In this document: positions 34,855-43,430 of the stretch, one piece after another
Layout: each line of letters begins with the position of its first letter
Position numbering within the stretch: the first letter of the stretch is position 1
DNA from: Brenneria populi
GTDB lineage: Bacteria > Pseudomonadota > Gammaproteobacteria > Enterobacterales > Enterobacteriaceae
NCBI RefSeq assembly: GCF_036016195.1
Contig: NZ_JAYWTM010000024.1
Span: forward strand, 97,564 to 161,563
Direction of reading: 5' to 3'
Length of the DNA: 64,000 bases
Position numbers and translations under genes: made by a program
The notes under the pieces: generated by a model
The model's input: only the letters and a program-made list of their open reading frames with translations
What the model was told of the DNA's origin: nothing
Database searches by the model: none

Positions 34855-35763
34855 ATGAAAATACAGCTGTTATACGAATTTATTCAGTTGTCCGAACTGC
34901 TTAACTTTAGCCGGGCCGCGCAGAAGATGAACATAACCCAGCCGGTTTTAAGCCGTCACATGAAAGCGCTGGAAGAGCAGTTCGGCGCTGAATTGCTGCG
35001 ACGCGATACGCACAGCGTGGAGTTGACCTCGGCGGGAAAACTGTTATCGGTGGAGGCCCGCAAAGTTATTCAGCAGTATGAGAGCTCGCTCTCCGCCGTT
35101 AACGCCTTTACCGGGAAAAGCCGGCGCCGGCTGACTATCACCTTCCTGGGCGAAGCCATCCAGCATGTTCTGGTGAAGCTATTGACCCGGTTTCAGCGCA
35201 GCCATCCGGATATTACGGTGGAGTGCCGCGACAGCGAATTGGACGAGTCCCTGCTGTTTCTAGAGCAGCATGTGTGCGATCTGGGGCTGCTGCTGCGGCC
35301 TAATTTTCTGGAAAACAAAAAGTTTAACTCCCTGACGTTTCAGACCGACGCGCTGTGCGTGGCGGTAAACAAAAATCATCCGCTGGCCGGACGGGGGCGC
35401 GTCTCGCTGAGAGAGGTCAGTAAGTGGCCGATTATTCGCGTCGATCCGCGCGAGTTTTGTCTGTCCGAGGAGTACAGCACCCGATTTTTCGATTGCTATA
35501 ACATTGATTACCATCTGGATAAGGAGTATCCCAATCTGAAAACCTGCTGTTTTAATCTGGAGTTCAGAGAGCGGGTCGCCTTACTGATGCCGAAGCACCG
35601 CGGTTACTTGCTCGGCGCCAACGGCGTATTGCTGGATGTGATCGAAAAGGATTATTGGTTTAATTTGGAACTGGTGTGGGATAATAAAAACGCCAATCCT
35701 TGTATTTCTCTTTTTTTAAATGAATTTAAATTTTTTTTAAATGAAAGGACGCTGGTTTCCTGA
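34855..35763 (+). CDS. LysR family regulator
   Basis: A 302-residue LysR-type regulator. The winged helix-turn-helix is at residues 1-60 (ELLNFSRAAQKMNITQPVLSRHMKALEEQFG), followed by a substrate-binding domain that opens at RRRLTITFLGEA. The protein lies immediately upstream of, and in the same direction as, the crotonase/BKACE cluster, so it is the likely local regulator. The start at 34855 gives the normal family N-terminus; the 29 residues encoded before it in frame are not LysR-like. The 3' end is unusually AT-rich (runs of T near 35710-35745). The inducer is not predictable from sequence. Confidence 0.85.
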   Translation: MKIQLLYEFIQLSELLNFSRAAQKMNITQPVLSRHMKALEEQFGAELLRRDTHSVELTSAGKLLSVEARKVIQQYESSLSAVNAFTGKSRRRLTITFLGEAIQHVLVKLLTRFQRSHPDITVECRDSELDESLLFLEQHVCDLGLLLRPNFLENKKFNSLTFQTDALCVAVNKNHPLAGRGRVSLREVSKWPIIRVDPREFCLSEEYSTRFFDCYNIDYHLDKEYPNLKTCCFNLEFRERVALLMPKHRGYLLGANGVLLDVIEKDYWFNLELVWDNKNANPCISLFLNEFKFFLNERTLVS

Positions 35764-36159
35764 ATAATTACCCATGTCAAAACTCGTCTGAATATATCCT
35801 TCGTTCTGTTTTTTTTCTGTCTAAAAATAGCTTTTTACTTAAGGAAATGTTAAGTGTGATATCTGTCGCATTAACGCCATGTCAATGCGCATGTATTTCT
35901 GATTTGATATTTTAAATTCGTTTTTAATATTTGGTAATATTTTGTTTTTAAACATTAAAAAATAAAAATATCTGCTTTTTAAAATGGCTATGTTGAAAAT
36001 GCATAACCGGGGAAATAAAAAGAATTTCTACCGTCATCGGCGCGATGTTAGGTTTTTATTAGCGGGAAATACCAGCGGTGAAATGTGAGTTACATCACTT
36101 AAGTCGACGTTACTTCCACTCATTCCAGTTAATTAAATAGAGCCGTAAAGGAGTTGAAG
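35764..36159. other. AT-rich control region upstream of the diketone-type cluster
   Basis: No gene is seen. The stretch is much richer in A and T than its flanks and contains runs of T and A (35800-36000). It ends with a strong CRP-like site and a good ribosome site (AAGGAG at 36148). H-NS binding would be plausible here but cannot be read from sequence. Confidence 0.6.
36082..36101. promoter_or_regulatory. CRP-like site before the crotonase gene
   Basis: AAATGTGAGTTACATCACTT contains TGTGA-N6-TCACT, one base from the ideal core and also matching the outer A/T positions. Its centre is about 68 bases before the start codon at 36160. Confidence 0.7.
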
Positions 36160-37155
36160 ATGGTGATTAAAGCCAATTATGAGTCCGATGCCGGAAAACG
36201 TAAAGAAATGTCGCATAAGGAATTGGGAACGATTCCCCATATGCCTTTCGAAGAATATTCGGAAAAACTAAAACATTGCTTCACCATGAAGCGCAAGAAC
36301 GGCATTCTCGAAGCCCGCCTGCATACCAACGGCGATAGCCTGCAGTGGGGCGCGCCCGCGCATCAGGCGCTGCACTACTTCTTCGATTGGGCCGGCCGGG
36401 ATCCGGATAACGAAATCATCATTCTTGGCGGCACCGGCAAGGACTTTATGCGCGGGATCGGCCGGCTGGATGAAAACGGCAACTGGCTTCCGGCCACCGA
36501 GTTCAACTCGGCGCCCGACGAAGCGTGGAAGATGTATGAGTATCAGTACTACGACGGAACCAACGATATCGAAGGCCAGGTCTTTGACGTCGAGGTGCCG
36601 ACCATCGGCGTATGGAACGGCGCCGCCTTCCATACCGATCTGGTGCTTTTCAGCGACATCACTCTGTGTACCGAAGACGCCTGGACCACCGAGATGCATT
36701 TCCGCGTCAACATGGTGCCCGGCGACGGCATCCAAATCGCGTGGCGCGAATTGATGGGGCGTAAACGCTATGCCTACGCCGAACTGACCGGTGAAATCAT
36801 TACCGCCCGCAAGGCGCTCTCCCTCGGCATGGTGAATGAAATCTGTCCTGATACGGAGGCGGCTTACGACCGCGCCTGGGAGATCGCCGAGCTGATTATG
36901 CGCACCGGCACCCGCGTGACGCGCCGCATCACCACCCAGCAACTGCGTAAAGCCTGGAAGGAAGATATCGCCAACGAACTGCGCAACGCTTTCGCGACGG
37001 AAATGTTCGTCACCGCCACCGAACACTCCCCCCACGAAGTCAACTACTGGAACTGGGCGCACGAAGAGGCCGAACTGGTCAAGGCCGCCGAGAAGCGAGG
37101 CAAGATCATTCGCCCGCGCATCGGGGGCGGCCAGGAGGAGGACGAAATCAAGTAA
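36160..37155 (+). CDS. crotonase-fold hydrolase resembling 6-oxocamphor hydrolase
   Basis: A 331-residue crotonase-superfamily protein. It resembles 6-oxocamphor hydrolase, which cleaves a C-C bond of a cyclic beta-diketone by a retro-Claisen reaction and needs no CoA. Residues important in that enzyme appear to be kept: Trp in LQWGAPAHQAL, His in AAFHTDLVLFSD, His in MHFRVN and Asp in VPGDGIQIAW, with the shared GMVNEICPD further on. It is longer than the 257-residue hydrolase, having about 40 extra N-terminal residues and a charged C-terminal tail. The ATG at 36160 follows AAGGAG; a TTG six bases earlier is rejected. An enoyl-CoA hydratase role is the alternative, but the usual CoA oxyanion-hole pattern is not obvious. 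Confidence 0.75.
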   Translation: MVIKANYESDAGKRKEMSHKELGTIPHMPFEEYSEKLKHCFTMKRKNGILEARLHTNGDSLQWGAPAHQALHYFFDWAGRDPDNEIIILGGTGKDFMRGIGRLDENGNWLPATEFNSAPDEAWKMYEYQYYDGTNDIEGQVFDVEVPTIGVWNGAAFHTDLVLFSDITLCTEDAWTTEMHFRVNMVPGDGIQIAWRELMGRKRYAYAELTGEIITARKALSLGMVNEICPDTEAAYDRAWEIAELIMRTGTRVTRRITTQQLRKAWKEDIANELRNAFATEMFVTATEHSPHEVNYWNWAHEEAELVKAAEKRGKIIRPRIGGGQEEDEIK

Positions 37156-37185
37156 GCGCCCGCCGGCTGTTGACAAAGTCAGATA

Positions 37186-37210
37186 TTACTCGCCCCGCAG
37201 GGGCGAGTAA
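37186..37210. terminator. perfect 11-bp hairpin after the crotonase gene
   Basis: TTACTCGCCCC pairs exactly with GGGGCGAGTAA around GCA. No T run follows on the plus strand. It could allow higher expression of the first gene or act as a partial terminator before the BKACE gene. Confidence 0.6.
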
Positions 37211-37301
37211 CAAAGCCAACGCGCAGACAGCTGGCAGTATGACGGGTCTAAATACTTAACGTATTGATTATAAATAATAAAAATGGTGATCGGGGAAATC
37301 C

Positions 37302-38141
37302 ATGAACACAGGAAACGACGTTATTATCTCCGCCGCGCTGACCGGCGCGGTGACGCCAAAAGAGATCAATGAATCTATTCCGCTGACGCCGGAGGAGATC
37401 GCCGCCGACGCCTATCGCTGCTGGCAACAGGGCGCCGCCATCGTCCATCTTCATATGCGCGACGAACGCGGGCTCGGCACGATGGATTGCGGCAGGTTCG
37501 CAGAAACCCTCCGTCTGCTGCGCGGCTACGCTGACTGCGATGTGATCGTCAACTGCACCACCTCCGGCGACCATCGCGCCAGCGATGCGCAGCGGATGGA
37601 GCACGTTTCCCGGCTGGACGGCATTGAAATGGCCTCCTGGGACGCCGGCTCCTTTAACTGGATGCCCGGCGGCGTGTTCGTCAACTCGCCGCGGTTCCTC
37701 GGCGAGCTGGGTGAAATCCTGACCGAGCGGGCGATCAAACCGGAAGTGGAGATTTTCGATAGCGGCATGCTGGGCGTGGCCGGCTATTTCGTTGAACAGG
37801 GCAGGCTGCGCGCGCCGCTGCATTATCAATTCTGCCTCGGCGTGCCGGGCGGCATGCCCGCCACGGTGGAGAACCTCAACTATCTGGTATCGCATATTCC
37901 CGCGGACGCCACCTGGTCGGCCTTCGGCATCGGCAGGCACCACCTGCCGATCCTGTTCGCCACGCTGGCGCTGGGCGGGCATGTGCGGGTCGGGCTGGAG
38001 GACAACGTCTATTTCAGCAAAGGGGTCAAAGCCACCAATCCACAGCTGGTCGAGCGCGCCGCGCAGGCCGTTCGCCTGTTCGGCAAGCAGGTCGCCACGC
38101 CGGCCGCCGCCAGGAAAATGCTCGGGATCTCTCCTCTGTAG
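37302..38141 (+). CDS. beta-keto acid cleavage enzyme (BKACE family)
   Basis: A 279-residue zinc-dependent BKACE/Kce-type enzyme (DUF849). Zinc ligands are the two histidines of AIVHLHMRD, the glutamate in GIEMASWDAG and a histidine in IGRHHLP; VRVGLEDNVY is the conserved C-terminal signature. The family condenses a beta-keto acid with acetyl-CoA to give acetoacetate and a new acyl-CoA. The substrate pocket cannot be read here. Between a diketone-hydrolase-like gene and a CoA-transferase/thiolase set, a 3-keto or 3,5-diketo acid is the likely substrate. The gene is preceded by a hairpin and AAAATGGTGATCGGGG-like leader and is followed 34 bases later by a thiolase gene. Confidence 0.85.
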   Translation: MNTGNDVIISAALTGAVTPKEINESIPLTPEEIAADAYRCWQQGAAIVHLHMRDERGLGTMDCGRFAETLRLLRGYADCDVIVNCTTSGDHRASDAQRMEHVSRLDGIEMASWDAGSFNWMPGGVFVNSPRFLGELGEILTERAIKPEVEIFDSGMLGVAGYFVEQGRLRAPLHYQFCLGVPGGMPATVENLNYLVSHIPADATWSAFGIGRHHLPILFATLALGGHVRVGLEDNVYFSKGVKATNPQLVERAAQAVRLFGKQVATPAAARKMLGISPL

Positions 38142-38175
38142 TTATCCCTTTATGCAGCGACATCGGGAAATGATT

Positions 38176-39345
38176 ATGAAAGAAGCAGTGATTGTTGCGG
38201 CGGTTCGCACGCCGATCGGCCGTTGCCGCGGCGTTTTAGCCCCGGTGCCGGCGCATAAGCTGGGCGCGCTGGCGGTGAAAGAGGCGGTGCGCCGGGCCGG
38301 GATCGCTCCCGAAAGCATTGATGATGTCATCTTTGCCAACTTAATGAACAACGAAATCAACAATATGGGGCGGATGGTGGCGTTGGAGGCGGATCTGCCG
38401 GTCACGGTGCCGGGGATTACGCTCGACCGGCAGTGCGCCGCTTCGCTAAACGCGCTGGCCTACGGCGCGATTCAGATTATGGCGGGGTTTGCCGAGACCG
38501 TCGTCGTGGGGGGCGTGGAGAGCGACTCCCGACGCACCTGGTCGCTGGAGAAAACGGAAATCGCCTATTCGGTACAGCCGCCGCGCTTTGTCGATATTCA
38601 CACCTCGCCGGACCGGCTGGGCAATCCTTCCATGGGAATAACGGCGGAAAACATCGCCCGGCGCTATGAGCTCACCCGCCGGGAGCTGGATGAATTTTCG
38701 CTGCGCAGTCATCTTTTGGCCGCCGCCGCCTGGCGGCAAGGGGCGTTTGACGAACAGGTGACGCCGGTGGCGCTGCCGGACAGGAAAGGGCGGGAGATGG
38801 TGATTCAGCGCGATGAGTCGGTACGTTCCGACTGTTCGCTGGAGGCGCTCTCCGCGCTGCGTCCCTGCTTTTGCGACGAGGGCATCGTCACCGCCGGCAA
38901 TAGCTCGCCGATGAGCGACGGCGCGGGCGCGCTGGTGGTGATGGAGCGTTCGCTGGCGCAGGCCCGCGGGCTGGAGATCCTGGCGACATTTCGCGGCTAC
39001 GCCGCCGCCGGCGTCGATCCCAACGTGATGGGGCTGGGGCCGGTGCCTGCCGTGCGCAGGTTGCTGCGACAAACCGGCCTGACGGTCGAGGACGTCGAGC
39101 TGTGGGAGCTGAACGAGGCTTTTGCCGCCCAGTCGCTGGCCTGTATCCGCGATATCGGCATGGATCCGCAGCGGGTCAACCCGAACGGCGGGGCGATCGC
39201 GCTGGGCCATCCGCTGGCCGGAAGCGGCGCCATTCTGGCGACCAAAGCCGTTTATGACATGCGGCGCCGCCGCCTGAACAACGCCGTCATTACTTTTTGC
39301 GTCGGCGGCGGTCAGGGCGTCGCCGTCCTGCTGACGAGGGGGTAA
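38176..39345 (+). CDS. thiolase family protein 1
   Basis: A 389-residue thiolase (acetyl-CoA acyltransferase). The nucleophilic cysteine is in TLDRQCAASLNAL near residue 87. NEAFAAQSLA, GHPLAGSGA and FCVGGGQG complete the active site. The start MKEAVIVAAVRTPIG at 38176 is the usual thiolase N-terminus; an ATG six bases earlier is also possible. It differs clearly from the second thiolase of the cluster (GHPLAGSG rather than GHPIGASG), so the two may use acyl-CoAs of different length or branching. It precedes the CoA-transferase A gene by 2 bases. Confidence 0.9.
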   Translation: MKEAVIVAAVRTPIGRCRGVLAPVPAHKLGALAVKEAVRRAGIAPESIDDVIFANLMNNEINNMGRMVALEADLPVTVPGITLDRQCAASLNALAYGAIQIMAGFAETVVVGGVESDSRRTWSLEKTEIAYSVQPPRFVDIHTSPDRLGNPSMGITAENIARRYELTRRELDEFSLRSHLLAAAAWRQGAFDEQVTPVALPDRKGREMVIQRDESVRSDCSLEALSALRPCFCDEGIVTAGNSSPMSDGAGALVVMERSLAQARGLEILATFRGYAAAGVDPNVMGLGPVPAVRRLLRQTGLTVEDVELWELNEAFAAQSLACIRDIGMDPQRVNPNGGAIALGHPLAGSGAILATKAVYDMRRRRLNNAVITFCVGGGQGVAVLLTRG

Positions 39346-39347
39346 CG

Positions 39348-40013
39348 ATGGCGGAAAAATTCGCTTCAAAAGATGAAATTATCGGCCTGTTTCAGGACGG
39401 GCAAACCTTAATGTGCGGCGGTTTCGCCAATCATGGCGTGCCTAACCGTCTGATTCAGTGCGTGATCGACAGCGGCGCGCGCCACTTCACCCTGATTGCC
39501 AACGACTCCGGCGATGCGGATCTCACCATCGGCCGTCTGATTCATCACGGCCTGGTGGACAAACTGATCGCATCGCATATCGGGCGCAATACCGAAACGG
39601 TGGCGCTGGTCGCCGCCGGAAAAATCGAACTGGAGCTGGTGCCGCAGGGCAGTCTGGCCGAGAGGATGCGCTGCGGCGGCTCCGGACTGGGCGGCGTGCT
39701 GACCCAAACCGGCATCGGCACCCTGGTGGAGGAGGGAAAGCAGTCGGTGATGGTCGGCGGCGAGCGCTATCTGCTGGAAACCGCGCTGCGGGCGGATATC
39801 GGCCTGGTGCGCGCCCGCACCGCCGATCCGCTGGGCAATCTCACCTATCGCGGCACCATGCGTAACTTTAATCCGCTGGTGGCCAAGGCCTCCCGCCTGA
39901 CGCTGGCGGACGCCGATATGCTGGTGGATGTGGATGAGCTGGGCATCGATAGCATCATCACCCCCGGCGCCTATGTGGACAAGATCCTGACGATGCAAGG
40001 AGAACGGCTATGA
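39348..40013 (+). CDS. 3-oxoacid CoA-transferase subunit A
   Basis: A 221-residue alpha subunit of a family I CoA-transferase (AtoD/ScoA-like). The oxyanion-loop region is LMCGGFANHGVPNRLI, and GTLVEEGKQ and YRGTMRNFNPLVA are family signatures. It should transfer CoA from succinyl-CoA or acetyl-CoA to a short 3-oxoacid such as acetoacetate. The ATG at 39348 follows the thiolase stop by 2 bases, and the gene overlaps subunit B by 4 bases. Confidence 0.9.
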   Translation: MAEKFASKDEIIGLFQDGQTLMCGGFANHGVPNRLIQCVIDSGARHFTLIANDSGDADLTIGRLIHHGLVDKLIASHIGRNTETVALVAAGKIELELVPQGSLAERMRCGGSGLGGVLTQTGIGTLVEEGKQSVMVGGERYLLETALRADIGLVRARTADPLGNLTYRGTMRNFNPLVAKASRLTLADADMLVDVDELGIDSIITPGAYVDKILTMQGERL

Positions 40014-40654
40014 ACGTACGCGACAGAATCGCCAGACGGGCCGCGCAGTACTTTTCGTCCGGCGACGTCATCAATCTCGGTATCGGCATCCCCAGCCTGT
40101 GCAGCGACTATGCGCCGCCGGGCGTGATGTTCCACACCGAAAACGGTCTGGTCGGCATGGGACCGCTGGTCGACGGACTGCTGGCGGTGGAGGGCTTTTC
40201 CAACGCCACCGCGCTGCGATTTGCGCCGGCGCCCGGCGCCTGCGCCTTCGACAGCGCCGAATCTTTCGCCCTGGTGCGCAGCGGCAAGCTGGCGGCGACG
40301 GTGCTGGGCGCGCTGCAGGTGGCGGAAAACGGCGATTTGGCCAACTGGGCGCAGCCCGGCCGGGTATTCGGCATGGGCGGGGCGATGGATCTGGTCAACG
40401 GCGCCCGCAAGGTGATTATCACCATGGAGCTTTGCACCAAAAACGGCGAGCCGAAGATCGTCAAATCATGCGGTTATCCGCTAACTGGTAAAGGCTGCGT
40501 GGACCATATCGTGACCGAGCAGTGCGTGATTGACGTGACGCGCGACGGGCTGGCGCTGGTCGAGCTGCTGGAGGGATTGACGCCTGAAGATATTCAACGC
40601 CAGGTCGAGCCCCGGCTGATCGTCGCCGATCGGCTGACGACGATGCCGGCCTAA
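40010..40654 (+). CDS. 3-oxoacid CoA-transferase subunit B
   Basis: A 214-residue beta subunit (AtoA/ScoB-like). The catalytic glutamate that forms the CoA thioester is in FHTENGLVGMGP near residue 45. INLGIGIPSL and VIITMELCTKNGEPKIV are also typical. It is translationally coupled to subunit A by an ATGA overlap. In this cluster it would activate acetoacetate released by the BKACE enzyme to acetoacetyl-CoA for the thiolases. Confidence 0.92.
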   Translation: MNVRDRIARRAAQYFSSGDVINLGIGIPSLCSDYAPPGVMFHTENGLVGMGPLVDGLLAVEGFSNATALRFAPAPGACAFDSAESFALVRSGKLAATVLGALQVAENGDLANWAQPGRVFGMGGAMDLVNGARKVIITMELCTKNGEPKIVKSCGYPLTGKGCVDHIVTEQCVIDVTRDGLALVELLEGLTPEDIQRQVEPRLIVADRLTTMPA

Positions 40655-40679
40655 CGGACGGCCGCGGGAGAACAGGGCT

Positions 40680-42029
40680 ATGGCGGAGCAAAAAAATAAC
40701 ATGGCGTTAAGCGATACCACCAGCGGTTATATCAGAGGTCATATGTCTCTCACCACCACCGATAATCATGGATTTGGCGCGCGCGGCTGGACGGTCATCG
40801 TCTTTCAGGCGGTGATGTTCTGGCTTGCCGCCGGCGCGGTCACCCACGGGCTGAACGTGATTCTGCCGGCGTTGTCGCGCACCTACGGTCTGGAGTACAG
40901 CGCGCTGCTGGCGCTGGCGACGCCGGCCTCCTGGGCGTCGATTCCCGCCGGTCCGGCATGCGCCTGGCTGTGCGAGAAAAAGGGCGCGAAGTTCAATATC
41001 GTGTTTTGCCTTACCGCCTGCGGGCTGTGTTTCGGCCTGCTGGGGTATTGCGGCTCCCTGACCGGGTTCACGCTGCTGTTCGCCGGCGTCTGTTTTTTCG
41101 GCACCGGTTTCGCCTACGTGGGCGGCACCGCCATTATGGCCAACTGGTTCGTGCGCAAATCCGGGCTGGCGTTAGGGTGGTGTACGGTGGGGCAGACGTT
41201 TTCCAGCGCATTTTTCGTTCCCGCGCTGGCGGCGCTGTTCGTCTGGTTCGGCATTCGGCACGGCTTCTGGGGCATTGCGATCATGATGTTTATCATGGCG
41301 GTATTGGTGTCGCTGTTCGTCGCCAATAAGCCCGAGGACGTCGGCCTGGCTCCCGATAACGAGCCGATTTCCGCCGCGGAATTGGGCGAGCGGGTCCGCG
41401 ATCACCATAGCTATGTTTGCCCGCTCGGCATCCGGCAGCTGCTGCGCATGCGCGACGTCTGGTTTATGGGGTTCGCCACCGGCGCTATCTACATCATGCT
41501 GGTGGGGGTGGTCAGCCAGATCGTTCCCCGGCTGATGGCGATGGGCTATGAGCTGAACACCGCCATTTTTTACATGACCGCCTCGGCGCTGTTCGGCACG
41601 GCGGGGGCATACGGCTGGGGCTGGGTGAATCATCGCATCGGGGTGAAACGGGCGCTGCTGGTCTATACCGGCTGGTGGATGACGGCCGTCGTCATCAACC
41701 TGTTTGCTGATCATAGCGTGATGCTGTGGATCTCCCTGCTGATGATCGGCATTGCCCTGCCGGGCGCCACCAATTTAAGCACTTCGCTGATCGCCACCAA
41801 ATTTCCCCGCCGCCTTTATGTGCGCGCCATCGGCATCGTACACCCGATCCAATCGGTGGTGCGCTGCTTCGCCTTCTCCATTCTGGCTTTCGGTCTGGCC
41901 TATTTGGGGGGGTATACGGGCGCTTACCTTTTGCTGGCGGGCGTCGGCGGCATCGCGCTGGCGCTGATTTGGCTGACCGATGTGACGCCGGTGGACGCGG
42001 GCGCGCCTGCCGGAAAACGGCGCGGGTAG
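40680..42029 (+). CDS. MFS transporter
   Basis: A 449-residue major-facilitator protein with about 12 hydrophobic helices and a soluble loop in the middle (about residues 215-250). The N-terminal tail of some 35 residues is polar. Segments such as GGTAIMANWFVRKSGLALGW resemble the OFA/oxalate-formate-like carriers of organic acids. It lies between the CoA-transferase and a second thiolase, so it is probably the uptake system of the pathway substrate, either an organic acid or a small phenolic/diketone. Direction and substrate are inferred. Confidence 0.87.
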   Translation: MAEQKNNMALSDTTSGYIRGHMSLTTTDNHGFGARGWTVIVFQAVMFWLAAGAVTHGLNVILPALSRTYGLEYSALLALATPASWASIPAGPACAWLCEKKGAKFNIVFCLTACGLCFGLLGYCGSLTGFTLLFAGVCFFGTGFAYVGGTAIMANWFVRKSGLALGWCTVGQTFSSAFFVPALAALFVWFGIRHGFWGIAIMMFIMAVLVSLFVANKPEDVGLAPDNEPISAAELGERVRDHHSYVCPLGIRQLLRMRDVWFMGFATGAIYIMLVGVVSQIVPRLMAMGYELNTAIFYMTASALFGTAGAYGWGWVNHRIGVKRALLVYTGWWMTAVVINLFADHSVMLWISLLMIGIALPGATNLSTSLIATKFPRRLYVRAIGIVHPIQSVVRCFAFSILAFGLAYLGGYTGAYLLLAGVGGIALALIWLTDVTPVDAGAPAGKRRG

Positions 42030-42063
42030 CGCCTGGTTAGAGCTATTGAGATAAGAGGCGATT

Positions 42064-43242
42064 ATGACATCACTGGTTATTGTCGGCGCGGTGCGTACGG
42101 CCATCGGCAAATTCGGTGGCAGCCTGAGCAGTTTCAGCGCGCCGCAGCTGGGCGCGTTGGTTATGGAGGCGGCGGTACGCCGGGCGGGGCTGGAGCCGAC
42201 GGAGGTCGACGAGGTGATTTTCGGCAATGTGCTGCAGGCGGGGCTGGGGCAGAACCCCGCCCGTCAGGCGCTGCTGCGGGCCGGCCTGCCGGATACCACG
42301 CCGGCGACCAGCGTCAATATGGTCTGCGGCTCCGGTCTGCAGAGCGTTATTTTCGCCGCGCAGAGCATCGCCGCCGGCAACGCCAATGTGGTGCTGGCCG
42401 GCGGCATGGAGAATATGTCGGCGGCGCCCTATCTGCTGAATCAGGCGCGCTGGGGCTGCCGGATGGGCGACCAGACGATAACCGACAGCATGGTTAACGA
42501 CGGCCTGTTCTGCGCTATCAACCGTTATCACATGGGCATCACGGCGGAAAACGTCGCCAGGCGCTGTCATATCAGCCGTCAGGAACAGGATGAAGCGGCG
42601 TTGCTCTCCCAGCGGCGGGCGGCGGCGGCGATTGAGCATGGCGCCTTTCGGCAGGAAATTCTCCCCGTCCTGTTGAAAGGTAGAAAGGGCGACGCTCTGT
42701 TTGCGGTTGACGAGCATCTGCGCGCCGACGCCTCGGCGCAGAGTTTGGCCAAACTGGCGCCGGCGTTCGCCGCCGACGGTTCGGTGACGGCGGGCAATGC
42801 CTCGGGGATTAACGACGGCGCGGCGGTGCTGGCGGTGATGAGCGAGGCGCAGGCGCAGCGCCGGGGCGTTAAGCCGCTGGCGCGTATTCTCAGCTATGCC
42901 GTCAGCGGCATCGATCCCGCGCTGATGGGGCTCGGGCCGGTGCCGGCGACCCGGCAGGCGCTGAGCCGGGCGGGGTTAACGGTCGGCGATCTGGATCTGG
43001 TCGAAGCCAACGAGGCCTTTGCCGCGCAGTTTGTCGCCGTGGGCCGAGAGCTAAAACTCGATATGGAGAAGACCAATGTTAACGGCGGCGCGATCGCGCT
43101 GGGGCATCCGATTGGCGCATCCGGCGCCCGGATTCTGGTCACGCTGTTACATACATTGGCGAACAGGGATAAAACGCTGGGGCTGGCGACGCTCTGCGTC
43201 GGCGGCGGGCAGGGGGTGGCGATGATTGTGGAGCGGCTGTGA
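42064..43242 (+). CDS. thiolase family protein 2, acetyl-CoA acetyltransferase type
   Basis: A 392-residue thiolase close to biosynthetic/degradative acetoacetyl-CoA thiolases (AtoB type). The nucleophile is in SVNMVCGSGLQSV, followed by AGGMENMSAAPYLL, NVNGGAIALGHPIGASGARI and LCVGGGQGVA, all classical. It should split acetoacetyl-CoA to two acetyl-CoA. It is 34 bases after the MFS gene and ends the cytoplasmic part of the cluster. Confidence 0.92.
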   Translation: MTSLVIVGAVRTAIGKFGGSLSSFSAPQLGALVMEAAVRRAGLEPTEVDEVIFGNVLQAGLGQNPARQALLRAGLPDTTPATSVNMVCGSGLQSVIFAAQSIAAGNANVVLAGGMENMSAAPYLLNQARWGCRMGDQTITDSMVNDGLFCAINRYHMGITAENVARRCHISRQEQDEAALLSQRRAAAAIEHGAFRQEILPVLLKGRKGDALFAVDEHLRADASAQSLAKLAPAFAADGSVTAGNASGINDGAAVLAVMSEAQAQRRGVKPLARILSYAVSGIDPALMGLGPVPATRQALSRAGLTVGDLDLVEANEAFAAQFVAVGRELKLDMEKTNVNGGAIALGHPIGASGARILVTLLHTLANRDKTLGLATLCVGGGQGVAMIVERL

Positions 43243-43430
43243 TCGCCCCGGGTATCTCGAACTCATGAATGGGTTGGTCACCAAACGCATATAAATACGC
43301 TCGGGGGAAAGCTTTTTGTCGTGTATGTCACTGATATTAAAAATTAAATGTGGTTGTTTTGGTGCCAAAAGATAAAAAATCAAATGCGACATGGAGCATT
43401 GATAAAAATATCACATACAAAGGTGCAGAT

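Noticed and set aside
43353..43368. Sigma-54-like spacing TGG-N10-GC before the flavin reductase gene
   Set aside because: Only the GG and GC match. The rest of the -24 and -12 elements do not fit (TGGTTGT and GTGC).
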